The notes: generated from the sequence alone by a model not told the origin. DNA of 33,258 nt from Gammaproteobacteria bacterium (GCA_030432755.1 JAUILZ010000036.1:1-33258), one strand, 5' to 3'. Positions 25,183 through 33,258 are shown, numbered from the stretch's first letter. Translations and numbers: made by a program.

Positions 25183-26671
25183 GGGGATTGCCGCTTTCCG
25201 GGGAGAGCGGTAGGGCTCCGTGCATCACGGCGGGCAGGTAGCGAATGACATCGGAGGCTATAAGCGCGACCTCGCCCAGGTTTTCGCGCGCCATGTCCCC
25301 CGCCGCCCCGTGCCACCAGGCGCCGCTGTTGGCGGCGTCCCAGGGGGACAGCCCCTGCCCCAGAAGTGCGGCGATGACGCCACCGAGGACGTCCCCCATG
25401 CCGGCGGATGCCATGCCCGGATTGCCCCGGTCGCAGATGGCGAGACGCCCTTCTCCGGCGATTACGGTACCCGCGCCCTTGAGTACGCAGACGCCCCCGA
25501 AGCGTTGCTGGATAGCCGTTGCGGCGGCGGGGCGATCCCGTTGTACCGCCGCGGTATCGCTGCCGAGAAGCGTTGCGGCCTCGCCCGGATGCGGGGTCAG
25601 CACCCGCTCGTCCCGATGGTCCGGATCGCGCGCGAGGAGATGGAGGGCGCCGGCATCCCAGACCTGGAGTGCATCGACATCGCGTAGTGCCTCGCGAAGC
25701 GACTCGCTCCACGGACCGGCGCCGGTTCCGGGACCGAACAGCGTCACCGTCGCCGCGCGCAGGAGTTGAATGGCGGGTTGTTCGTTGCCCGGATCGAACA
25801 CGCGCGACATGAGTTCGGGCCGGACCAGCGCGGGCCGGTCGAGATGCAAGGCATCGCTCAACACCGTCACCAGTCCCGCCCCTGCGCGCAGCGCCGCGCC
25901 CCCCGCGAGCAGCACGGCGCCCAGCATGCCGGGCTCGCCACCCGCGACCACCACGTGTCCGTATCGACCCTTGTGGGAATCCTTCTGCCGGGGCGCCAGC
26001 GCTGCGGGCGCAACGAGATGCGCAGCCGGCTCCACCCGGCGCAGGATCTCCCGTTCCAGCGCCAGGGATTCGAAGATCAACTCACCGCAATGGTCGGGGC
26101 CGGCGGCGGTAAACTGGCCCAGCTTGCGGCCGATGAAGGTCACCGTGCAGTCGGCACGGATACATGGATCGAAGGCATCGCCGGTGTCCCCCGAGAGGCC
26201 GGACGGCAGGTCGATCGCAACCACCGGGCAGTCAAGGGCGCTGACCTGGCGGATCAGGTCGGCGTATCGTCCCCCGGGTGCACGGGTCAGGCCCGAACCC
26301 AGCAGAGCGTCGACAAGCAACGCGGTATCCGCGGGCAGGGTACCCTCCTTGATGACCAAGCCGCCCATGGCCCGGTAGCTTTCACATGCGGATTGCGCGT
26401 CCGGCGTGGTCGGTGGACCCGTGGCGATGACCGACACCGTGACACCGGTCTCGCGCAGCAGGCGCGCGACGACGTAACCATCGCCACCGTTATTACCCGC
26501 GCCGCACAGGACACAGACCGGCGACGCGCCGCCGAAACGCTCCATGATGCGGTCGAACGCCGCGCGCCCCGCGCGTTCCATCAGGACCAGCCCGGGAATG
26601 CCGAATTCCTCGATCGCCACGCGGTCGAGTTCCCGCGTCTGGGCATTGGTGTACAGGGGGATGCGGCGCAT
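25175..26671 (-). CDS. nnr: Bifunctional NAD(P)H-hydrate epimerase / ADP-dependent NAD(P)H-hydrate dehydratase
   Basis: 498 residues, repairs hydrated NAD(P)H in the cytosol. The N-terminal YjeF_N epimerase half has RELDRVAIEEFGIPGLVLMERAG and VCVLCGAGNNGGDGYVVARLL. The C-terminal carbohydrate-kinase-like half has KDSHKGRYGHVVVAGGEPGMLGA, LTPHPGEAATLLG, GAGTVIAGEGRLAICDRGNPGMASAGMGDVLGGVIAALLGQG, which carries the GxGD catalytic Asp. Length equals E. coli YjeF/Nnr. It is the first gene of a minus-strand run leading into the S41 peptidase; usual companions such as tsaE are not on this side. Confidence 0.92.
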   Translation of the reverse strand: MRRIPLYTNAQTRELDRVAIEEFGIPGLVLMERAGRAAFDRIMERFGGASPVCVLCGAGNNGGDGYVVARLLRETGVTVSVIATGPPTTPDAQSACESYRAMGGLVIKEGTLPADTALLVDALLGSGLTRAPGGRYADLIRQVSALDCPVVAIDLPSGLSGDTGDAFDPCIRADCTVTFIGRKLGQFTAAGPDHCGELIFESLALEREILRRVEPAAHLVAPAALAPRQKDSHKGRYGHVVVAGGEPGMLGAVLLAGGAALRAGAGLVTVLSDALHLDRPALVRPELMSRVFDPGNEQPAIQLLRAATVTLFGPGTGAGPWSESLREALRDVDALQVWDAGALHLLARDPDHRDERVLTPHPGEAATLLGSDTAAVQRDRPAAATAIQQRFGGVCVLKGAGTVIAGEGRLAICDRGNPGMASAGMGDVLGGVIAALLGQGLSPWDAANSGAWWHGAAGDMARENLGEVALIASDVIRYLPAVMHGALPLSPESGNPRG

Positions 26672-26765
26672 GGCGAGATGTTACCCCGCGACGGGTCTTA
26701 CGGGTTAAGCTGTCGGAGCAAGGGAGAGTATGAAGTAGTTCGCGTCCGTCATGCCATCCGCGCAT

Positions 26766-26797
26766 GAAAAAAGGGTGGTGACTCGCGTCACCACCCT
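26766..26797 (-). terminator. Intrinsic terminator of ibpA
   Basis: A perfect 11-bp stem, AGGGTGGTGAC (26772-26782) and GTCACCACCCT (26787-26797), with a TCGC loop. On the minus strand it is followed by a run of T's (the A-run at 26767-26772). It lies about 30 bases after the stop of the Hsp20 gene. Confidence 0.88.
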
Positions 26798-26825
26798 CTC
26801 TCGGGTAAAGCCCGTGGAAGCCGGA

Positions 26826-27290
26826 TCAGGCAGCCTTTTCGGACTTGTGCTCGAGCACGTTGTCCGAGCCCTGGATCTCGATGGTCCGCGGCTTCATTGC
26901 CTCGGGCACTTCCTTCACCAGGCTCAACACCAGCAGGCCGTTGCGCAGTTCGGCGCCGTTCACCTCGACGTGGTCGGCGAGGGTGAACTTGCGCTCGAAG
27001 GAGCGATTGGCGATCCCGCGGTACAGGTACTTGCGCTCGCTGTCGTCCGTTTCCTGTTTGCCACGCACGGTGAGTACGCCGTTTTCCACCTGGATATCGA
27101 TATCGCCGCGGTCGAATCCGGCTACCGCCAGGGTAATGGCGTAGCGGTCTTCACCCACCACTTCGATATTGTACGGGGGGTAGCCGCTGGCATTGGCCTT
27201 GTCAGCGCCAAAGGCGGCATCGAGCAGGGAACCGAAACGGTCGAAACCGATGGAGCTGCGATAGAGAGGGGTCAGGTCGATAGTAGTCAT
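26826..27290 (-). CDS. ibpA: Small heat-shock protein IbpA (Hsp20/alpha-crystallin)
   Basis: 154 residues. It begins MTTIDLTPLYRSSIGFDRF, aligned with the IbpA N-terminus, then the alpha-crystallin domain (PPYNIEVVGEDRYAITLAVAGFDRGDIDIQVENGVLTVRG, KYLYRGIANRSFERKFTLADHVEVNGAELRNGLLVLSL) and the C-terminal PRTIEIQ containing the I-x-I oligomerisation motif. It is an ATP-independent holdase binding aggregating proteins. The AGGAG ribosome site lies nine bases before ATG 27290 but only three before ATG 27296, so the later start is chosen. It has a sigma32-like promoter, a thermometer-like leader and its own terminator. Confidence 0.92.
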   Translation of the reverse strand: MTTIDLTPLYRSSIGFDRFGSLLDAAFGADKANASGYPPYNIEVVGEDRYAITLAVAGFDRGDIDIQVENGVLTVRGKQETDDSERKYLYRGIANRSFERKFTLADHVEVNGAELRNGLLVLSLVKEVPEAMKPRTIEIQGSDNVLEHKSEKAA

Positions 27291-27299
27291 GGTCATATT

Positions 27300-27366
27300 C
27301 TCCTGTGAAGCAATATGGGTTGATTGAAAACACCTGTCGCCAGGATCTCGGGAGACTCCCGGCGAC
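27300..27366 (-). ncRNA. ROSE-type RNA thermometer in the ibpA leader
   Basis: On the minus strand TTGCT (plus 27309-27313) can pair with the ribosome site AGGAG (plus 27300-27304) across a TCAC loop, leaving the single G-G mismatch that defines ROSE elements in Hsp20 leaders. Further upstream in the transcript GTCGCC and GGCGAC (plus 27336-27341 and 27361-27366) form a second stem enclosing the palindrome GGGAGTCTCCC. Leader length from the predicted start is about 75-80 bases, normal for ROSE. Heat would melt the last hairpin and allow translation. Confidence 0.75.
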
Positions 27367-27374
27367 GGTTAAAA

Positions 27375-27402
27375 AAATGGTATCCCGGGAACGGAATTCA
27401 AG
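27375..27402 (-). promoter_or_regulatory. Sigma32 (RpoH) heat-shock promoter for ibpA
   Basis: Read on the minus strand: CTTGAAT (plus 27396-27402), 14 bases, ACCATTT (plus 27375-27381). Each block is one mismatch from the CTTGAAA and CCCATNT consensus and the spacing is standard. The predicted start falls near 27368, directly at the leader stem. Confidence 0.75.
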
Positions 27403-27506
27403 CCCCGGAAAAAGGGATTTTTCTGGATCCCGGACCACGAGACAGGACGCGTGCAAAGGCCCGTAGGCGGACCCGGCATGGCGCGTGCAAGGCGCGCCTG
27501 GAAAAT

Positions 27507-27824
27507 TCAGTCAGCCGCCTTGGAGCCGCCCATGCACTGGGGTGATTCGGGTATCGCGCCGCCCTGGTCGAACCATTCGTCCGGGGTGCGGGTATGCAGC
27601 GCCAGAGCATGTACGCCGCCCGCCAGCTCCTCGGCGAGCAGGCCGTTGACCAGGCGATGGCGCGCCACCGGCAACTGGCCGTTGAAACGCTCCGACACCA
27701 CGGTGACGCGGAAATGGGTTTCCGAGTTCGCCGGCACGCTGTGCATGTGACTCTCGTTCACCACCTCGAGATACACGGGTTCGAGGTCGGCCAGGCGGGA
27801 TTCTATGGAAGATTGAACGTTCAT
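27507..27824 (-). CDS. bolA: BolA family protein
   Basis: 105 residues from ATG 27824 (MNVQSSIESRLADLEPVYLEVVNESHMHSVP). The BolA core follows: SHMHSVPANSETHFRVTVVSERFNGQLPVARHRLVNGLLAEELAGGVHALALHT, with the conserved histidines used with monothiol glutaredoxins to bind 2Fe-2S clusters, and the RFxGxxxxxRHRLV helix. It is longer than minimal BolA/IbaG, favouring BolA itself. A longer frame to 27959 is not family-like. The ribosome site is weak. It lies 32 bases after the methyltransferase stop and may be co-transcribed with it. Confidence 0.9.
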   Translation of the reverse strand: MNVQSSIESRLADLEPVYLEVVNESHMHSVPANSETHFRVTVVSERFNGQLPVARHRLVNGLLAEELAGGVHALALHTRTPDEWFDQGGAIPESPQCMGGSKAAD

Positions 27825-27856
27825 GGTGGTTAATGTGCGGACGCCCCGGACCGCTG

Positions 27857-28648
27857 TCAAGTTCCGACCTGTAGGGATCGTCCGGCGACGAACAGGAAAC
27901 GGTTGACGCAGAAGAAGTAGCTGCCCTCGGCGCCCAGGGAAGCCATGTCCGCGAGCCATTCCTCCTCTTCAGCACGCGAGATCGCCCCCCGTTTCACCGC
28001 GTTTCCACTCATCCAGCCCAGCGCACTGACCGAAAAGAACGCTTCGTCATAAGTGTCGTTGAGCAGCGGGATCGGGATCACGCGCGGTGTATCAAGCCCA
28101 GCGGTACGCATCAGCGGACCGAGTTTCACGGGCAGATTGGGGCTCGACACCGTGTCATCCCAGGCGCGAAATATGCGTGTTGTCAGAGACGGATCGCTGG
28201 CGTTCATCACCACGCCACGCCAGTCGGTCTCCAGCACCGCGACGCGGCCGCCCGGCTTCAGCACCCGCGTCATTTCCGCCAGTGCCCGGGGAACATCCGC
28301 AACGTATAACAACACCTGCGTGCAGGTAACGGCGTCAACCGATTCGTCCGGCAATCCCAGTTCACACACGTCGCCGCTGGAAACCACTACTTGCGCGAAG
28401 GTCGCGCAACGGGATGTCGCGGCCGCCACCATCTCGTCTGAACGGTCCATGGCGATGACGCGCCCCTCCGGCCCTACCGCCGTGGCAATGGCTTCGGTGA
28501 GCAGGCCGGAACCACATCCGATATCCAGCACGGACTCACCGGGCTGAAGCGCCAGGGACTCCAGGGTCACCCTGCGCTGGTTGACGATGTCCGGCGCGCC
28601 ATAGCTGCGATCGAGGCTTGCCGGGCTGTAACGAATGTCTTCGGACAC
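27857..28648 (-). CDS. Class I SAM-dependent methyltransferase
   Basis: About 263 residues with the Rossmann-like methyltransferase core: motif I SVLDIGCGSGLLTEAIATA, acidic motif II VIAMDRSDEM, post-II SSGDVCELGLPDESVDAVTCTQVLLYV, and motif III LKPGGRVAVLETDWRG. It resembles UbiE/arsenite- and small-molecule methyltransferases; the substrate is not evident, though sarcosine/dimethylglycine-type N-methylation would suit the neighbourhood. Start uncertain: the frame is open to a GTG at 28708, but a perfect TATAAT at plus 28677-28682 suggests transcription begins near 28670, so I use the GTG at 28648. Confidence 0.82.
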   Translation of the reverse strand: MSEDIRYSPASLDRSYGAPDIVNQRRVTLESLALQPGESVLDIGCGSGLLTEAIATAVGPEGRVIAMDRSDEMVAAATSRCATFAQVVVSSGDVCELGLPDESVDAVTCTQVLLYVADVPRALAEMTRVLKPGGRVAVLETDWRGVVMNASDPSLTTRIFRAWDDTVSSPNLPVKLGPLMRTAGLDTPRVIPIPLLNDTYDEAFFSVSALGWMSGNAVKRGAISRAEEEEWLADMASLGAEGSYFFCVNRFLFVAGRSLQVGT

Positions 28649-28676
28649 TGGCGCAAACTGCGGGAAGCAACCACGA

Positions 28677-28682
28677 ATTATA
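28677..28682 (-). promoter_or_regulatory. Consensus -10 element for the methyltransferase gene
   Basis: TATAAT on the minus strand, preceded by GGGC. No convincing -35 lies at 16-18 bases; GTGACA lies 20 bases upstream. Its position inside the longest reading frame argues for the shorter protein. Confidence 0.4.
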
Positions 28683-28794
28683 GCCCTGCTTTCTGATACC
28701 CATGTCACGCAGTGTGGGATTCACCACGTAAGCTGTGAGCATTCGGCTGGCATGATGCTATGCTCCGGCCATCACAGATTCCCGGTAGCGATCG

Positions 28795-29919
28795 ATGCAT
28801 GTCTCGAGTGAGTTCGACGGCGGCAATATCCGCGTTGTCGACTGTAAGGAAGCCAACAATATCCAGCTTGAAATTCGCCGTGACCGGGAGTCGGGGTTCC
28901 TGCAGTGGTTCTATTTCCGCCTGACCGGCGCGCTGCAGAAACAGTGCCTGATCCGGATCGTCAATGCAGGCGACGCGAGTTATCCCAGGGGCTGGGAAGA
29001 CTACCGCGTGGTCGCCTCCTACGATCGCGAGTTCTGGTTCCGCGTGGACACCTTCTACGAGGACGGAGAGCTCAGCATCCAGCACCAGCCCGCCTACAAC
29101 GCGGTCTACTACGCCTACTTCGCGCCCTACTCCCTGGAGAAGCATGCCTCCCTGGTGGCGGTGGCGCAAACCTCGCCGCGCGCAAGGGTCATCCATGCCG
29201 GCACTACCGTGCAGGGTCGGGACATCGACGTCATACGCATCGGTGACTCAGCCGATGATCGCAAGATCTGCTGGGCCATCGCTCGCCAGCATCCCGGGGA
29301 AACCATGGCGGAATGGTGGATGGAGGGTTTTATCAGCCGCCTGCTGGACGGCACCGACCCGGTGTCGCGGGAAGTGCTGCGCGAGCTGACCTTCTACGTG
29401 GTGCCCAACATGAACCCCGACGGGTCATTCCTCGGCCACCTGCGCTGCAATGCCGCGGGCGCCAATCTCAATCGCTGCTGGCGCGAGCCCGACGCCGACA
29501 AGAGCCCGGAAGTGCTGAATGTCCGGCGGATGATGGAAAACACCCGAGTGGACATCAGCCTCGACGTCCACGGGGATGAAGCGCTGCCCTACAATTTTAT
29601 CGCCTCGGCGGAAGGCGTGCCCTCCTGGGACGACCGGCGCCAGGACCTGCTCGACACCTATCGTTCGGAGCTGATGCAGATCAACCCGGATTTCCAGGCT
29701 ACCCACGGTTATCCCCGCTCCGCGCCCGGCCAGGCCAACCTCGCGATGTGCTCCAACTACCTTGCGGAGACCTTCGGCGCCTTCAGCATGACCCACGAGA
29801 TGCCGTTCAAGGACACCGCGGACTCTCCCAACGCGATGCAGGGCTGGTCCCCGGAGCGCGCCGAACACCTCGGTGCCGCCAACGTTGAGGCGATCTACCG
29901 GGTTCTCGGGAAGCTCTAG
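28795..29919 (+). CDS. M14-family zinc carboxypeptidase (cytosolic carboxypeptidase-like)
   Basis: 374 residues. An N-terminal beta-rich domain (about 1-120; FDGGNIRVVDCKEANNIQLEIRRD, WFYFRLTG, PYSLEKH) is typical of the cytosolic carboxypeptidase/M14_6 group. The catalytic domain follows: zinc ligands in ARQHPGETMAEWW (His and Glu near 165-168), NMNPDGSFLGHLRCNAAGANLNRCW, third ligand in DVHGDE near 258, and the catalytic Glu in SMTHEMPFKD near 335. No signal peptide. Bacterial members are proposed to trim C-terminal residues of peptides or proteins; the substrate is unknown. It is convergent with the Rieske oxygenase gene. Confidence 0.87.
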   Translation: MHVSSEFDGGNIRVVDCKEANNIQLEIRRDRESGFLQWFYFRLTGALQKQCLIRIVNAGDASYPRGWEDYRVVASYDREFWFRVDTFYEDGELSIQHQPAYNAVYYAYFAPYSLEKHASLVAVAQTSPRARVIHAGTTVQGRDIDVIRIGDSADDRKICWAIARQHPGETMAEWWMEGFISRLLDGTDPVSREVLRELTFYVVPNMNPDGSFLGHLRCNAAGANLNRCWREPDADKSPEVLNVRRMMENTRVDISLDVHGDEALPYNFIASAEGVPSWDDRRQDLLDTYRSELMQINPDFQATHGYPRSAPGQANLAMCSNYLAETFGAFSMTHEMPFKDTADSPNAMQGWSPERAEHLGAANVEAIYRVLGKL

Positions 29920-29961
29920 CGGATCGCTCCGGCGTTCACGCAGCGAAGGGACAGCCCAGGA

Positions 29962-31098
29962 TCAGTCCGCCATCGCTTCGCGCACCAGCTGCTGGAAATG
30001 GTGGACGCCGTGTTCGCTCAGTTCGCTACGATCCGGATCGACGATGAACCGGCCCTGGTTGTAGCCGATGGACTTGAGCCCTCGCTGCACGCTCTCGCAC
30101 AGGCCGATGTCTTCCGGCTGTAACACGTCGTCCAGGTAGCGGCAGGCATTGGCCATCTCCTCGCTCAGAGTTGATTGCGAGGTGAATACATCGAGGTGTT
30201 CGAGCGTGGTCTCCGGGCCCGTGGGGTTCATCTGCAACACCGACAGGTTGGGCTCTCCGGGCATTCCCCAGAGCGTGATGTTGGGCCAGATAAACCACGC
30301 GGCATAGCTGAAATCGACATCCGCGCTCACGGTGTAGGCGGTGCTGCAGGCGTTCACCGGACCCTTCGAGCAGTGGCTCGACCACCAGCGATGGGTGCGC
30401 GTCTGGTAGGCATCCATGTTGACGAGATCAACGAAGTCCCGGTGCGCGACATGGCAGTGATAGCACTCGAGAAAGTTGTCCATGAGCACCTTCCAGTTGC
30501 TCGCCACGTCGTACTTGCGGTGGTCGGAAAACTCGAGGAACTCCGCCTCGGGCACATAGCCCAGGATGTCCTCCTCGAGCCCTTCCATCATCTCGCCGAA
30601 CGGCATCGCATCGGGATCGCAGTTGACCATCACCATGCCGAGGAACACTTCGACCCGGACCTCGCGCAGTGAGAAGTCGCAGGCGTTGAATCCCGGGCTG
30701 GTGTCGGTGTTTCTTGCCTTCGCGAGCGTGCCGTCCGGCCTGTAGGACCAGGCATGGTACGGGCAGACGATGAGCCGCGTGCGACCGCTGCCCTTGACCA
30801 GTTCATGACCGCGATGCTGGCAGACGTTGTAAAAGCCGCGAATCTCGCCGTCGTCGCCGCGGATGACGAAGATCTCCTGGTCGAGGATACGCGTGGTGAT
30901 ATAACTCCCGGGCTCCAGCACCTGGGTCGCGTGACAGGCATAGTGCCAGGACCTGTAGAAGATGGCGTACTTTTCCCGGTCGTAGAAACCGGGGTCGTAA
31001 TACCAGGACGCAGGCAGTGTGTAGGAAAGCGCCGGATCTTCGAGAAACGGGCGTTCCGCGGGTTTCAGGGCTTCGAGTCGTTCCACGGCTTTATTCAT
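29962..31098 (-). CDS. Rieske non-heme iron oxygenase alpha subunit, quaternary-ammonium type (CntA/GbcA-like)
   Basis: 378 residues. Rieske 2Fe-2S motif Cys93-x-His95 (NVCQHRGHEL) and Cys112-x2-His115 (VCPYHAWSY). The mononuclear iron site is DNFLECYHCHVAH with His214 and His219; Glu211 sits where carnitine oxygenase CntA uses a bridging Glu rather than Asp. The C-terminal CESVQRGLKSIGYNQGRF ... SEHGVHHFQQLV also follows CntA/GbcA/stachydrine-demethylase proteins. Expected chemistry: O2-dependent N-demethylation of a betaine or C-N cleavage of carnitine to trimethylamine. No reductase subunit (GbcB/CntB-like) is in the window. GAGG lies eight bases before ATG 31098. Its closest link is to the betaine enzymes elsewhere in this window. 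Confidence 0.87.
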   Translation of the reverse strand: MNKAVERLEALKPAERPFLEDPALSYTLPASWYYDPGFYDREKYAIFYRSWHYACHATQVLEPGSYITTRILDQEIFVIRGDDGEIRGFYNVCQHRGHELVKGSGRTRLIVCPYHAWSYRPDGTLAKARNTDTSPGFNACDFSLREVRVEVFLGMVMVNCDPDAMPFGEMMEGLEEDILGYVPEAEFLEFSDHRKYDVASNWKVLMDNFLECYHCHVAHRDFVDLVNMDAYQTRTHRWWSSHCSKGPVNACSTAYTVSADVDFSYAAWFIWPNITLWGMPGEPNLSVLQMNPTGPETTLEHLDVFTSQSTLSEEMANACRYLDDVLQPEDIGLCESVQRGLKSIGYNQGRFIVDPDRSELSEHGVHHFQQLVREAMAD

Positions 31099-31202
31099 CG
31101 ACTGACCTCACTCTAGAGTTCCGCGACGCGACTTTGCGCCGGCTACGGCGAAACTGTAGCCGCGACCGACGATCCCGTGAAATACCCCGTTATGGGCAGC
31201 AT

Positions 31203-32006
31203 TCAGTCGCCGTCCTCTTCGAGCAACCGGTCGCTGATGCCCACGGTGTTGAAGCCACCGTCGACGTAGGTGATCTCGCCGGTGATACCCGAGGCCAGGT
31301 CGGAACACAGGAATGCGGCGGCATTGCCGACCTCGTCGATGGTTACCGCGCGGCCGAGCGGGGCAACGGACTCGAAGTAGCCAAGCATCTTCTTGAAGTT
31401 CTTGATGCCCGAAGCGGCCAGCGTGCGGATGGGGCCCGCGGAGATGCCATTGACGCGGATGCCGCTATCTCCCAGCGACTGGGCCATGTAGCGTATGTTG
31501 GCCTCGAGGCTCGCCTTCGCCAGCCCCATGACGTTGTACCCCGGCATGGAACGCACCGAGCCGATGTAGGTGAGCGTGACCATGGCGCCGCTCCGCCCGG
31601 CCATCATGGGCGCCGCCGCGCGTCCCATGGCGGCGAAGCTGTAGGAGCTGATCTCGTGGGCGACGCGGAATCCGTCCCGCGTGACCGCATCGAGGAACAG
31701 GCCGTCGAGTTCCCCCGCGGGCGCGTAGGCAATGGAATGCACCAGGATGTCGAGACCGTCCCAGCGTTCGCCAAGCGCGCTGAACAGGTTCGTGATCTCC
31801 TCGTCGCTGGCCACGTCGCAGGGCAGCACGATATCGGAGCCGAGTTCCGCGGCGAATTTCTCCACCCTGCCCTTCAGCTTGTCATTGGGATAGCTGAAGG
31901 CCAGTTCCGCACCTTCGCGGTGCATGGCCTGGGCGACGCCCCAGGCGATGGAGCGGTTGCTTGCGATGCCCGCGATGAGGGCGCGTTTGCCGGTAAGAAA
32001 TCCCAT
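31203..32006 (-). CDS. fabI: Enoyl-ACP reductase FabI
   Basis: 267 residues from ATG 32006 ([23 protein letters not shown]), preceded by GGAG five bases away; an upstream extension to 32105 is non-coding. NADH-dependent last step of each type II fatty acid elongation cycle. It matches E. coli FabI along its whole length: [45 protein letters not shown], the catalytic Tyr and Lys in [19 protein letters not shown], and [14 protein letters not shown]. It is divergent from rsmJ. Confidence 0.95.
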   Translation of the reverse strand: MGFLTGKRALIAGIASNRSIAWGVAQAMHREGAELAFSYPNDKLKGRVEKFAAELGSDIVLPCDVASDEEITNLFSALGERWDGLDILVHSIAYAPAGELDGLFLDAVTRDGFRVAHEISSYSFAAMGRAAAPMMAGRSGAMVTLTYIGSVRSMPGYNVMGLAKASLEANIRYMAQSLGDSGIRVNGISAGPIRTLAASGIKNFKKMLGYFESVAPLGRAVTIDEVGNAAAFLCSDLASGITGEITYVDGGFNTVGISDRLLEEDGD

Positions 32007-32044
32007 TGTGACTCCGTCTGGATCTGTGTTGCCTGGAAGCGGCG

Positions 32045-32051
32045 TATTATA
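32045..32051. promoter_or_regulatory. Overlapping divergent -10 elements for fabI and rsmJ
   Basis: The same seven bases give TATAAT on the minus strand (32046-32051), about 40 bases before the fabI ATG, and TATTAT on the plus strand (32045-32050), about 27 bases before the rsmJ GTG. Neither has a strong -35 at standard spacing. If both work, they are mutually exclusive. Confidence 0.4.
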
Positions 32052-32076
32052 GCGGGACCCCGCCTTACGCAGCTTC

Positions 32077-32817
32077 GTGTCCGAACCGTCCATTGCCGTC
32101 GTCACTCCCGCTCGTGATTCGAGACGAGCGCAACGACTTGCCGAGCGACTCGGGGCGCCCCAGGTTGTGGGGAATGTCGGCGAAGTTTATCGCTATCTCC
32201 TTGCCTGGGACGACGCAGGCAGGCTGACCCTGCGCGACACGGAGCATGCCCGGATGAAACCGGTGTATGCCGAATTTGCCCCGCGCCACAGCGGGCGTGG
32301 ACCCGATCCCCTGCTGCGCGCCCTCGGCGCCGACGCGCAACGCGTCGTCGACTGTACCGCGGGCCTCGGCATCGACGCCGCCCACCTCGCCGCCAGTGGT
32401 CGCGTGGTAACCGCGATTGAATCACACCCGGTTCTGCACGCGCTCCTCGCCGATGCTCTCGAGCGCTGCGACCATGAAGGCATTCGCGCGCGCCTCGAAC
32501 TGGTTCACGCGGATGCAAGGAGCTGGCTGGCACATTCCGGCGAACGCCCGCACGCGATATATCTCGACCCGATGTATCCGCCACGGCCCGGCAGCGCCGC
32601 GCCGCGCAAGGGCATTCGCCTGCTGCAATCACTGGTTGCCCACGACCCCGGGTCGGATCGCGACCTGCTGGAAATCGCGCTCAGTCATGCGCGCCGGCGG
32701 GTGGTGGTCAAGCGGCCGCATCATGCTGACCCGGTACTGCCCGGACCCCGCGGAGGAACCCGGGGCAAGCTGGTACGATTCGACATCTACCGTCCGACTC
32801 CTGATTCCCGCCCGTGA
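32077..32817 (+). CDS. rsmJ: 16S rRNA (guanine1516-N2)-methyltransferase RsmJ
   Basis: 246 residues from GTG 32077. Motifs of Rsm[26 protein letters not shown] motif [19 protein letters not shown], acidic [14 protein letters not shown], catalytic-type motif [24 protein letters not shown] (DPMYPP), and [12 protein letters not shown] near the end. It modifies G1516 of 16S rRNA in the small subunit. The family is essentially gammaproteobacterial. Its stop overlaps the next start (GTGA), so it is translated together with rsmE. Confidence 0.92.
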   Translation: MSEPSIAVVTPARDSRRAQRLAERLGAPQVVGNVGEVYRYLLAWDDAGRLTLRDTEHARMKPVYAEFAPRHSGRGPDPLLRALGADAQRVVDCTAGLGIDAAHLAASGRVVTAIESHPVLHALLADALERCDHEGIRARLELVHADARSWLAHSGERPHAIYLDPMYPPRPGSAAPRKGIRLLQSLVAHDPGSDRDLLEIALSHARRRVVVKRPHHADPVLPGPRGGTRGKLVRFDIYRPTPDSRP

Positions 32818-33258
32818 ACCCCGCCGACCTGACGCCACTGTTCTTCAGCGCGGACCTTGACGCGGGGACACGGGAACTGGCGCTCGCTGGCGAGGAAGCG
32901 ATACACGCCATGCGTTCACGTCGGCTCGGTGAGGGCGACACGGTGCACCTCACCAACGGAGACGGCCTTGTCGCCAGGGGTCACATCGTCTCTGCCACGC
33001 GCGCTCCCGCGGCGTTGAACATCGCCATCGACGCCGTCCACGAGTCGGCGCCGCCCGCGACCGAGGTGATACTCGCCTCGGCGCTGCCCAGGGGGGATCG
33101 CCAGCAGACCCTTCTCGACATGGCGACGCAACTCGGCGTGGGGGCATTCATTCCACTGGACTGCGCGCGTAGCGTGGTCCGTTGGCAGGCGCGCATGGCG
33201 GATCGCTGGCATCGGGTTCTCACGAGTGCCGCCAAGCAGTGCCGCCAGTCGCGAATCC
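32814..33258 (+). CDS. rsmE: 16S rRNA (uracil1498-N3)-methyltransferase RsmE (partial, C-terminus off the window)
   Basis: 148 residues are visible from GTG 32814. The N-terminal PUA-like part (LTPLFFSADL, HAMRSRRLGEGDTVHLTNGDG) is followed by the start of the SPOUT domain (VILASALPRGDRQQTLLDMATQLGVGAFIPLDCARSVVRW), and the window ends in WHRVLTSAAKQCRQSRI, the conserved EAAEQSGR-like helix. The knot and SAM-binding loop lie beyond the edge. The start overlaps the rsmJ stop by four bases, giving a two-gene rRNA methylation unit. Confidence 0.9.
   Translation, partial: MNPADLTPLFFSADLDAGTRELALAGEEAIHAMRSRRLGEGDTVHLTNGDGLVARGHIVSATRAPAALNIAIDAVHESAPPATEVILASALPRGDRQQTLLDMATQLGVGAFIPLDCARSVVRWQARMADRWHRVLTSAAKQCRQSRI

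Overview
The window is GC-rich, densely coded bacterial DNA, most likely from an aerobic gammaproteobacterium. RsmJ (almost confined to that class), an E. coli-like FabI, IscA, BolA, an IbpA with a heat-shock promoter and RNA thermometer, and a BetA-type choline dehydrogenase all point that way. I see no tRNA, rRNA, CRISPR array, insertion sequence or prophage. Both edges cut genes: iscA on the left (minus strand) and rsmE on the right (plus strand).

Layout. 1-3618: partial iscA, then divergently a membrane spermidine-synthase-like protein overlapping a HAD phosphatase. 3835-10645: a divergent locus. On the minus strand lies a tightly packed MttB-family methyltransferase, an XRE regulator and a dimethylglycine-dehydrogenase-like flavoprotein; on the plus strand a membrane di-iron desaturase-like protein and a PhnD-like binding protein without signal peptide. 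Between them is an AT-rich control region with a palindrome. 10646-11753: an AT-richer stretch and an unrecognised 204-residue protein. 11897-15820 (minus): a cystathionine lyase/synthase-type PLP enzyme, a BetA-like choline dehydrogenase and an overlapping APH-fold kinase. 15952-17455 (plus): secreted YHS protein, GNAT acetyltransferase and a small unknown protein. 17592-26671: a CoA-ester set (3-hydroxyacyl-CoA dehydrogenase on plus; SDR, acyl-CoA dehydrogenase, NDP-forming acyl-CoA ligase and CaiD-like hydratase on minus), with an S41 peptidase and NAD(P)HX repair enzyme upstream. 26826-28648 (minus): ibpA, bolA and a SAM methyltransferase. 28795-33258: M14 carboxypeptidase, a CntA/GbcA-like Rieske oxygenase, fabI, and the rsmJ-rsmE pair.

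How the genes may work together. Several separate units concern quaternary amines: choline oxidation (BetA-like), a carnitine/butyrobetaine-type CoA pathway (ligase, dehydrogenase, CaiD, hydroxyacyl-CoA dehydrogenase), Rieske N-demethylation or C-N cleavage (CntA/GbcA-like), an MttB-type methyltransferase, and a tetrahydrofolate-linked demethylating flavoprotein. My inference is that this is a catabolic neighbourhood taking choline- or carnitine-like compounds through betaines to dimethylglycine and sarcosine. The divergent MttB/XRE/flavoprotein and desaturase/PhnD-like locus is the best candidate for an undescribed system, because none of its usual partners (corrinoid protein, ABC transporter) is present.

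Two non-coding features stand out. A hairpin repeat family (GGATYCCAGC, four-base loop, inverted copy) sits at three of the four convergent gene junctions. The ibpA leader carries a sigma32-like promoter and a ROSE-type hairpin masking the ribosome binding site.
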